Of a DNA stretch of 20,653 nt, positions 5,544-11,879 are shown piece after piece. The stretch lies in NCBI GenBank assembly GCA_964550165.1, contig CAZJYC010000045.1, positions 1 through 20,653 on the forward strand, in the 5' to 3' direction. Position 1 is the first letter of the stretch; each line of letters begins with the position of its first letter. The stretch is from CAZJYC01 sp964550165 (lineage in GTDB: Bacteria; Acidobacteriota; Aminicenantia; Aminicenantales; Aminicenantaceae). Both the position numbers and the translations under genes were made by a program. Under the pieces are notes generated by a model that was not told the origin of the DNA, ran no database searches, and saw nothing but the letters and a program-made list of their open reading frames with translations.

Positions 5544-8333
5544 ATGAACAAAAAACTATTAGTGTCGGCAATTCTTTGCTTTTTTATATTTTCTTTATGT
5601 GTGGTTGCACAAGAAGAAAAGATTAACGAAAGAGTAAAGGAATTAATAAATCAATTATCATCTCGGGATCTAGTCGAAAAGGCATATGCTGTCAAAGATC
5701 TTGGTAATATGGGGGAGCTTGCTGCTCCAGCAGTCCCATTGTTAATAGGTTTGCTTTCCGAAGATAGATACAATCTCATGTTGGTGATCACAGATTTAAT
5801 AACGCTAAAGAAAGAAGAGCATCCAAGGTCTTTAGCTATGTTTGCAGAAGATGCGCTCGTAAAAATAGGAGCTCCTGCTATTATGCCTCTTGTGGATGTT
5901 TTATTTTATACACAAAATGACAGCTTTACAAGGAAAGTGGAGGATGTAATAAGTAGGATAGGAACACCTGCTGTAATCCCTCTTATAGATACTTTAAAAA
6001 ATGACATGGATATTGCCCGAGAACGAGCAGCATCTTTGCTTGGGCGTATTAAAGACCATCGAGCAGTTGAGCCTCTTACTCATGCCCTATTGGACGCAAA
6101 CAGTAACGTCAGAGCTGAAGCAGCATATGCGCTTGGACAAATAAGAAATGCCAAAGCTGTAGAGCCTCTTATTAAGGCATTAAAAGAGGATAAAGATAGA
6201 CATGTTATATTTAATTCTATTTTAGCACTAAATAACATAGGAGATTTGCGAGCTGTTGAGCCAATAATTGAGACCCTGAAAAATGAGGATAGTTCGGTTA
6301 GGGTTCGGGCTGCAGAATCGCTTGGAGAATTAAAAGACTCCCGAGCTGTAGATGCTCTTATCAAGGTATTAAAAGAAGATAAAGATGGAACTGTAAGAAC
6401 TTATGCCATTTCTGCACTCAAAAAAATAGGGGGTTCCCGGGCTAACGAACGCATCATTAATGCCCTAAATGATGAAAATCGGCATGTGCGGATAACAGCT
6501 GCAGAAGCTCTTGGTGAACAATATTATGCGAAAGTTGATCCCCAATTTATAGATATACTTATTCATATCCTAGAAGACTCAGATTATAAATACGAAAAGC
6601 GACTCATGGCTATAGAGATACTTGGTGAAATTAAAGACCCACAAGCTATCGGACCTCTTATTAAGGCCTTGAATTTGCCGTACGGATTTGAAAAGGACGG
6701 TATTGCTGAGATGCATATAGAAGAGGCTGCAGAAGAAGCGCTGGAAATAATAGGAGGGCCTGCTGTTGACCAACTCATCGAGGCGCTCAGCATTGAATTT
6801 ACTGACTATAAAGCCGCAAGAATATTGGCAAAAATTGGAGAACCTGCAGTTGTGCCTCTTGTTAAAGCTTTGGAAAATAAAGACAGTAGAATGCGCAAAA
6901 ATGCAGCATATGCTTTAGGAAAGATTGGAGACATGCGAGCATTTCAAGCTCTTAAGGATAGATTAAAAGATCCAGATTCAGAAGTTTGTTTAGAAGCTGC
7001 AGGAGCTTTAGCGAAATTGGGTGAGGATAATGGATTTAAGCAGCTGTCTAAATTCTTAAAATATAAAGAAAGAAGGGTTCGTACAGCAGAAGATAAATTC
7101 TTAAAACACAGAGAAGAAATTATGAGGGTTCGAGCAGCAGATAGACTGGGCGAAAGCGGTGATCCAAGAGCAGTTAAACCACTTATAGAAGCGCTATTAA
7201 AAGATAAAGAAAACTATGTTAAAAGAACAGCCGCTTATTCATTAGAAGAGATTGGAGATCCGGAAGCTGTCGACGCTCTTATCTCGATCTTAAAAAATAC
7301 AAGTGAGGATCATGATGTCCGTAAGATCGCAGCCATAGCTTTGGGCAAAATCGGGGGGGGAAAAGCTATGGACGCCTTAATTGAAGCAGTAGATGATAAG
7401 AGTTTTGGCGTATTTATTGAAGCCAAGAGAGCTTTAAGCCATGCCAAATACTCTAATGCTGTGGATGCTTTATGTAGGGCATTAGAGCATAAAGATGAAG
7501 ATAGACGAAAATATGCTGCTGAGGTATTAGGGAAAATAGGAGATCCAAGAGCGGTAGAACCGTTAATCAGAGCCTTGAAAGATACAAATGAAGATGTAGT
7601 ACATAATGCTGCGCGTGCTCTGGGCGAAATCAAAGATCCAAGAGCAGTTGAACCATTAATCCAGCTTATAATGTTTCTGCTAGCTCATGAAGACTTCTAC
7701 TCTGGAGGATATTTTGTATCAGGAGCAAAAGCAATAACAGCATCAGCAGAAGCGTTGGGAAAGATTGGAGACCCAAGAGCCTCCGAAGCTCTTTATAAAT
7801 TATTAGAAGATGGGAATCATCACTGCTGCTATGCAGCAGCGGCTCTGGATAAAATTGGAGATCCGAGAGGATTAGAATTTCTAACTTACGCGCTTGATAA
7901 TTGGAAGGGTTATGAAAGAAGCTATGCAGCAGAGTATGCAGGGAAAACGGGGAATCCAAAATTCGTTGAACCTCTCTTAAACTATTTAAAAGACAAGAGT
8001 GCGAGGCATTATAGCTTATCTGCAGCAGAGGCCTTAGCAGCAATTGGAGATACAAACGCTGTGAATGCTTTAATCGAAGCTTTAGATTACGAGGATAGAG
8101 TTACTCGTACTTTAGCAGCTCGGGCATTAGGAATAACCAAAAATCCAAGAGCGGTTGATCCTCTAATTAAGGCATTAGGAGACGAATATTCTGAAGTGGT
8201 CTCTAGCGCAGTCGAGGCTTTGGGTGAAATTGGGGATCCGAGGGCATTGGAACCAATCAAGGGGTTACAAGAATCAAAAAGTATCCAGGTGCGAAAAGCA
8301 ATAAGAAAGGCTTTAGAGAAATTGTTGAAATAG
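5544..8333 (+). CDS. Exported HEAT-repeat protein (about 26 repeats)
   Basis: This 929-residue protein has a signal peptide (residues 1-22, core LLVSAILCFFIFSLCVVA, cut before QEEK) and then consists almost wholly of PBS-lyase-type HEAT repeats of about 31 residues. Counting the conserved RAVEPLIKAL / AAEALGKIGDP unit by eye gives about 26 copies from residue 60 to the end, plus a partial one at the N-terminus. Two repeats carry insertions (near LAHEDFYSGGYFVSG and around KYKERRVRTAEDKFLKHREE). No enzymatic domain is visible, so it is probably a periplasmic or surface solenoid that binds other proteins. GAGGGG lies 6 nt before the ATG. The gene is clearly richer in A and T, especially at third codon positions, than the acylase or racemase genes, suggesting a different origin. 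Confidence 0.92.
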   Translation: MNKKLLVSAILCFFIFSLCVVAQEEKINERVKELINQLSSRDLVEKAYAVKDLGNMGELAAPAVPLLIGLLSEDRYNLMLVITDLITLKKEEHPRSLAMFAEDALVKIGAPAIMPLVDVLFYTQNDSFTRKVEDVISRIGTPAVIPLIDTLKNDMDIARERAASLLGRIKDHRAVEPLTHALLDANSNVRAEAAYALGQIRNAKAVEPLIKALKEDKDRHVIFNSILALNNIGDLRAVEPIIETLKNEDSSVRVRAAESLGELKDSRAVDALIKVLKEDKDGTVRTYAISALKKIGGSRANERIINALNDENRHVRITAAEALGEQYYAKVDPQFIDILIHILEDSDYKYEKRLMAIEILGEIKDPQAIGPLIKALNLPYGFEKDGIAEMHIEEAAEEALEIIGGPAVDQLIEALSIEFTDYKAARILAKIGEPAVVPLVKALENKDSRMRKNAAYALGKIGDMRAFQALKDRLKDPDSEVCLEAAGALAKLGEDNGFKQLSKFLKYKERRVRTAEDKFLKHREEIMRVRAADRLGESGDPRAVKPLIEALLKDKENYVKRTAAYSLEEIGDPEAVDALISILKNTSEDHDVRKIAAIALGKIGGGKAMDALIEAVDDKSFGVFIEAKRALSHAKYSNAVDALCRALEHKDEDRRKYAAEVLGKIGDPRAVEPLIRALKDTNEDVVHNAARALGEIKDPRAVEPLIQLIMFLLAHEDFYSGGYFVSGAKAITASAEALGKIGDPRASEALYKLLEDGNHHCCYAAAALDKIGDPRGLEFLTYALDNWKGYERSYAAEYAGKTGNPKFVEPLLNYLKDKSARHYSLSAAEALAAIGDTNAVNALIEALDYEDRVTRTLAARALGITKNPRAVDPLIKALGDEYSEVVSSAVEALGEIGDPRALEPIKGLQESKSIQVRKAIRKALEKLLK

Positions 8334-8601
8334 ATCAATCTTAGGCGTAAGAATTTTGTTTCATTATTTCTTAAGAGGACTAAAGATTTAGCAAAAAAAT
8401 TCATGGTAGGTAGAGCAGGAGGAATAGAGCTTTTGAGTGTTGAATTTTATAGAAAAAAGACGATTTAAACATTAATAAGCCCCAACAAGGATACAAAAGA
8501 GTTTTATATTAAAATTAATCAGTTAATTTGGTCCGGCCTCTTTATTTGCTCTTTATTTAGATCTCTTTATTATTTTATTGCTATATTCATTTGTGCATAA
8601 A
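8334..8601. other. AT-rich intergenic stretch without recognisable genes
   Basis: Very AT-rich, with many stops in all frames. Just after the HEAT gene stop there is a weak 5-bp hairpin (TCTTA-GGCG-TAAGA, 8339-8352) without a clean T-tract, so I do not call a terminator. Nothing else is seen. Confidence 0.5.
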
Positions 8602-8961
8602 CTATCGGCCACTTCTCCACTTAGAACTATCTTTAACAGGCGAACCGCTAATCTTATAGCGATGTGCACTTACCCAAGTACGTGCAGCTAGCTGACTGTT
8701 TCCACAACTTAAGAAAAGCACAGCCATAATTTCATCGCCATGCCTATTTAAAATATTAATAAGGATAGATTCAGAACCTGGTTCACCTCTCTGAATAAAA
8801 AATGAGTATGCGCTGGCTATAACAACTAAATCTTTAGTTTTTAAAACAGTGGTTAATGCTTTCGCTGCACGATCATCATTTATATTGACAAGTGCCCATG
8901 CTGTCATCTTTCTGACATCCCCTTTTTTATCCCCCAATGCAGTAATTTATGGCTCAACCGC
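8602..8961 (-). pseudogene. C-terminal fragment of a second HEAT-repeat protein, inverted
   Basis: Reading the minus strand from 8961 gives AVEP-stop-ITALGDKKG, where the stop (TAA) stands exactly where the HEAT consensus has leucine. It continues through two HEAT-like units (MTAWALVNINDDRAAKAL, VVIASAYSFFIQRGEPGSES) to CGNSQLAARTWVSAHRYKI and ends SKWRSGR. The ending resembles a recurrent HEAT-protein C-terminus (CGN-x-x-L ... A-x-W-A-x-x-H-G-Y ... WGSGR) and is unlike the end of the 5544-8333 gene, so it comes from a different paralogue. The only in-frame initiator after the stop is a TTG with no ribosome site. Its 5' end is cut off at the junction with the oppositely oriented gene at 8949. 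Confidence 0.7.
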
Positions 8962-9530
8962 ACGAACATCCTTTTTTGCTGGGAGATTTCTTATACCGGA
9001 ATGATGTCCAGAATTCATCGGTTATCCTGACGGTTATGGCTCTTTTTTTGCTGGCGATATCCCGCGGCATGATCAACAAGCCCGGTTCTTCGGCCTTGAT
9101 CGGGACATTTGCTGTTCTCTTCCGTCTGGCAAATGCGGCCCCTTCCTACTGCCATCTTCTCGGAATCTTCCTTTTAGGCGTTACATTTGATGTCTTTTCC
9201 TCATTGCTCGTAAAAAACAAAGAACATGCGCCACTCCGATGGGCCGCTGCAGGCATGCTGAGTGCTTTTGGGAACAATGCGCTTTTCGCTCTTTTGATCA
9301 CCTATGTCTTTCGCTATGAATATTGGGTAGTGGGTGGATTTTCAAAGGTTTTTCACCACATTTTTATCAGCGGAAGCATTACCACCGTTATAGCAGCATT
9401 CCTTGTGCCCTTGGGATTTTTTGTTGGCAATAATGGAGGCATTCTTTTTGACCGGCGTCCGCGCTGGTCCTATGCTGGTGCAATTCTCGTATCGATCGCT
9501 CTCTGGACAGTTGCGAAGTTTTTAAGTTAA
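8949..9530 (+). CDS. Polytopic membrane protein, N-terminally truncated
   Basis: The open frame gives 193 residues with four or five hydrophobic segments: VILTVMALFLLAISRG, SALIGTFAVLFRLANAAPS, HLLGIFLLGVTFDVF, NNALFALLITYVF, SITTVIAAFLVPLGFFVG, and AILVSIALWTVAKFL near the end. I do not recognise a named family; RLANAAPSYCHLLGIFLLG and YVFRYEYWVVGG look like conserved loops. The N-terminus seems artificial: the ATG and next four codons (ATGGCTCAACCGC) are the complement of the HEAT-fragment sequence coding AVEP, and there is no ribosome site. The native 5' part has therefore probably been replaced by the inverted HEAT fragment, and expression is doubtful. A second copy of the last 32 codons lies at 2428-2536. 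Confidence 0.55.
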   Translation: MAQPHEHPFLLGDFLYRNDVQNSSVILTVMALFLLAISRGMINKPGSSALIGTFAVLFRLANAAPSYCHLLGIFLLGVTFDVFSSLLVKNKEHAPLRWAAAGMLSAFGNNALFALLITYVFRYEYWVVGGFSKVFHHIFISGSITTVIAAFLVPLGFFVGNNGGILFDRRPRWSYAGAILVSIALWTVAKFLS

Positions 9531-9540
9531 CCGGAGCAAT
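9432..9540 (+). repeat. Repeat R2, copy 2 (3' end of membrane-protein gene)
   Basis: Partner of 2428-2536: 109 bp, three mismatches, no gaps. This copy is in its native context at the end of the 8949-9530 gene and extends 10 nt past the stop codon. Confidence 0.85.
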
Positions 9541-9657
9541 CCAGAGCACAATATTTTTCTTTCCTTTGAGTTATTTACCAAAATCAAATTCTGATGTTGA
9601 CGATGGAAGGCGCAAAGGATTCGAACCTTGACATCTCCCATGCGTAAAATCGGATGT

Positions 9658-10818
9658 TTAAATACCCGCGTCTAAAGATTTCTCCGGAGAGAGCTGGCAG
9701 AGGAATTCCTCACAGGGAAGACAAAGGATCCCATGTCGAGAAAGGCGCTCAAAACCCCTGTAAAGCAAGAGCGGACGGCACTCCGGGAAATCTTTCTGGA
9801 AAGTGCGGAGAGGACGGAGATCCTCGTCCCTAATTTTGGAAGAATTCTTGACTTCAATGGCCCAGAACCCGTCATCTCCATAAACGATGAAATCCACTTC
9901 CACACCAGAACGCGTCCTCCAGAAATAAAGCTCGAACTGTTCCATCCTGTAGGAAATCCATGCCTTGAGATGCTGAGCAACAAGCCCCTCCAATGCACTT
10001 CCCTCGATTTCCTGTGGTTTGTCGAGCGGACCTCGAGGCCTCAACGAACGATATACCCCTGCATCAAAAAGATAAAATTTTGAGTGTTGGCTGACTTCGC
10101 GTTTTGCCCGCTTGGAAAAGACGGGCAGTCTGTAAGCAATCAACAAATGCTCGAGAATATTGATGTACCCCTCTACTGTTTTGCGCTCCACTTCGCTTTC
10201 ACGCGAAAGATTACTGATGTTCAGAACGGAGGCATGGGAAAAGCTCACGGCTTCTAAAAAACGGGCAAAGTTTCCAATATTACGGACGAACCCTTCCAGT
10301 TGGATCTCCTCCTTAAGATAAAGAGCGGTGTAGCTTCTCAGGGATTCTTTCGGTGTGGATGAAGCAAAAATAACCGGCAGAAGGCCATTGTGCAGCGCCT
10401 TGTCCAAGCTGAAGCGCTCCCCAAGTTCCGACGCCATGAACGGATGCATCGTTTTCATGATGGCTCTTCCAGCCAGAAGGTCGCTTCCTGTTCGTTTGAG
10501 CTTCCTTGCACTCGATCCTGTCAGAACGAATTGAATGCCACGTTTCTCTTCTAAAAGCTGATGGACAGCATCGAGCATTTCTGGAACCTTCTGAACCTCA
10601 TCGATGATGACAGGCTTCTGTTTTGACAGCCCGCGAACAAGGTCCAGCAGGATTTCCGGTCTCGCTGCGAACCGCCGGAAAGTATCGGGTTCAAGAAAAT
10701 TAATGATGAATGGATCCTGAAAGACCATCTCAATCCACGTTGATTTTCCCGTCCCTCTGGGGCCAAAAAGAAAGAAACTTTCATCTGTTTTTTTTAAATA
10801 TCGACCTATTAATTCCAT
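9658..10818 (-). CDS. AAA_14/DUF4143 family ATPase
   Basis: The protein has about 386 residues. The N-terminal AAA_14 domain carries Walker A GPRGTGKS (residues 19-26), Walker B VIIDEVQ (70-76) and the sensor-like LTGSSARKLKR (99-109). The C-terminal DUF4143 part includes LYLKEEIQLEG, the winged-helix-like segment VLNISNLSRESEVERKTVEG and a PD-(D/E)xK-like core (SGVEVDFIVY ... FWAIEVKNS). Such standalone ATPases are common in mobile or accessory DNA and their role is unsettled; nucleic-acid binding and toxin-like roles have been proposed. I take the ATG at 10818; a TTG at 10830 is in frame but would be nearly leaderless. It is transcribed alone from its own promoter. All signature motifs are intact, so it is probably functional. 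Confidence 0.92.
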   Translation of the reverse strand: MELIGRYLKKTDESFFLFGPRGTGKSTWIEMVFQDPFIINFLEPDTFRRFAARPEILLDLVRGLSKQKPVIIDEVQKVPEMLDAVHQLLEEKRGIQFVLTGSSARKLKRTGSDLLAGRAIMKTMHPFMASELGERFSLDKALHNGLLPVIFASSTPKESLRSYTALYLKEEIQLEGFVRNIGNFARFLEAVSFSHASVLNISNLSRESEVERKTVEGYINILEHLLIAYRLPVFSKRAKREVSQHSKFYLFDAGVYRSLRPRGPLDKPQEIEGSALEGLVAQHLKAWISYRMEQFELYFWRTRSGVEVDFIVYGDDGFWAIEVKNSSKIRDEDLRPLRTFQKDFPECRPLLLYRGFERLSRHGILCLPCEEFLCQLSPEKSLDAGI

Positions 10819-10839
10819 TTTGAGTCTCAAATTGGAATT

Positions 10840-10868
10840 ATTATGTACAAATTTAATATTTCTGTCAA
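10840..10868 (-). promoter_or_regulatory. Sigma-70 promoter of the ATPase gene
   Basis: On the minus strand TTGACA (10863-10868) is followed by exactly 17 nt and CATAAT (10840-10845). Transcription would begin near 10833, giving a leader of about 15 nt before the ATG at 10818 and only about 3 nt before the alternative TTG at 10830. The flanks are very AT-rich. There is only a weak GAGA ribosome site. Confidence 0.65.
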
Positions 10869-10954
10869 GTCAATTCAGAATATTCGTAGGCTTTTAAGGA
10901 CAGCTTATTCTCTAGCTTCCCAAATATTTTTTTCGCTTGTTCTAATAAGATAAC

Positions 10955-11038
10955 ATGATGATGCGATGCACCTCCTTAAAACGAACTTTCTTTGGGGAAG
11001 TCTATCAAACTTCCCGAGGAGGTGCATCACATCATCAT
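10955..11038. repeat. Long imperfect palindrome with nested inner hairpin
   Basis: The 22-nt arm 10955-10976 pairs with 11017-11038 with one mismatch (arm core GATGCACCTCCT / AGGAGGTGCATC). Inside, GGGAAGT (10995-11001) pairs with ACTTCCC (11009-11015) around a 7-nt loop. It has no T-tract, so it is not a terminator. The RND fragment begins directly at its right arm, suggesting a mobile-element end, a REP-like unit or a recombination breakpoint. Confidence 0.75.
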
Positions 11039-11039
11039 A

Positions 11040-11352
11040 CCTATCCTTAGTTGTCATTGTTTCCTGCATCACTCGGCTCTGTCAGGAAGGAGTCTGTTTG
11101 GGTGATTCCATCGTCAGAGCCTGTGAGCATCGGCTTCGCCCGGTCTTGATAACCGCCTCAATTACCGTCTTCAGCCTCATCCCCCTTCTTTTTGTCCAAG
11201 GTCCTGGCTCTGAGGTGCAGCGCCCTCTGGCCGTGGTTGTTGTCGGCGAGCTGATCACCTCGACTCTGTTAACCATATTAGTCCTTCCCATCCTTTACAG
11301 CTGGTTTGAGAGAAAGAGAGGAGCTCTCCACAATCATGAGGGGACTCAATGA
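11040..11352 (+). pseudogene. C-terminal fragment of an HME-RND efflux pump (CzcA/CusA-like)
   Basis: About 103 codons encode the end of a heavy-metal-type RND transporter. Recognisable segments are SLVVIVSCITRLCQEG, DSIVRACEHRLRPVLITASI, VQGPGSEVQRPLAVVVVGEL and STLLTILVLPILYSWFERK, which cover the last transmembrane helices and the conserved E-V-Q-R-P-L-A motif. The full pump has over 1000 residues, so about 90 percent is missing. An open frame begins at an ATG at 10966, but its first 25 codons lie in the palindrome and are not RND-like. The last 16 codons recur at 14869-14916. Confidence 0.85.
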
Positions 11353-11384
11353 TGCTTATAAATATTTCTCTTCTCTAAATCCTT

Positions 11385-11524
11385 TTACTTTTTTAGATAT
11401 AGCTGAGCTTCTTTAACAAGAGGCTCTACCTGGTCATGAGTGAATTCCCTATATTCGCGATAATCTCCTCTACGTAGCTCTTTGCGAGAGGAACTTCTCC
11501 TATCCCAGGATGCTTCGCATCTTC
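11385..11524 (-). pseudogene. Possible decayed small protein tail
   Basis: The minus strand has an open frame of about 45 codons with no ATG, ending ELRRGDYREYREFTHDQVEP followed by LVKEAQLYLKK and TAA. The charged composition and GDYREY pattern look protein-like, perhaps the end of a small antitoxin-type protein, but I cannot name a family. The frame is closed upstream by TGA at 11525-11527. It lies between the RND fragment and the promoter/leader module. Confidence 0.25.
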
Positions 11525-11567
11525 TTCAAGTATAGGCCCCGGCTTCTTCCGCTTTTTTGAGCTCGAG

Positions 11568-11597
11568 TTGACATCCCGGCATATCGTGGTTTATCAT
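11568..11597 (+). promoter_or_regulatory. Promoter/leader module upstream of NHL protein
   Basis: TTGACA (11568-11573), a 17-18 nt spacer and TTATCA/TATCAT (11591-11597). It follows the motif CGCTTTTTTGAGCTCGA (11550-11566), which recurs at 14814-14830 and, more loosely, near 3146 and 18162. Its leader resembles that of the 5322 module, and the block GGAAATT is followed at once by CTTG (11674-11677), a tetranucleotide of the type found beside IS91 origin ends. The NHL gene starts about 280 nt downstream. Confidence 0.5.
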
Positions 11598-11740
11598 CCT
11601 CATCCTTGGCGATGAGATGAGATAAAATCTGCGTATGAACGCTCATTCATTCAGCGCAGCAGAGAAGGAAATTCTTGTAAAACGAAGCCTACTTTGATGA
11701 TTGCCACGGTCGCCCCACCTTGTCCTCTCTTAGAGATTCT

Positions 11741-11813
11741 CCTAAGGGGCCTTCAACGCCTAAGGGACGAATGCGAGGAGCGCATGTCATTGGCCTGAAG
11801 GCGTTGAGCCTTC
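11741..11813 (+). promoter_or_regulatory. Structured leader with competing hairpins before NHL gene
   Basis: CAACGCCT (11754-11761) can pair with AGGCGTTG (11799-11806), enclosing the perfect 5-bp hairpin ATGCG-AGGAG-CGCAT (11771-11785). The right arm also forms GAAGGC-GTTGA-GCCTTC (11797-11813), which excludes the outer stem. CCTAAGGG occurs twice on the left (11741, 11759). This could be an attenuator-like RNA or a recombination site; it ends 66 nt before the ATG of the NHL gene. Confidence 0.45.
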
Positions 11814-11879
11814 ATGGCAAGCTGACCATTTTCTGAAGGTGAAATGTTTTATATTGACTCGATGACGTGAGGTGTGGGT

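Noticed and set aside
7666..8055. 129-codon minus-strand frame over the HEAT gene
   Set aside because: It is leucine/serine-rich antisense of HEAT repeats, with no start signals.
9604..9680. Complete tRNA gene on the minus strand
   Set aside because: No 5' acceptor strand, D-arm or anticodon stem can be drawn; only the T-arm and CCA end match.
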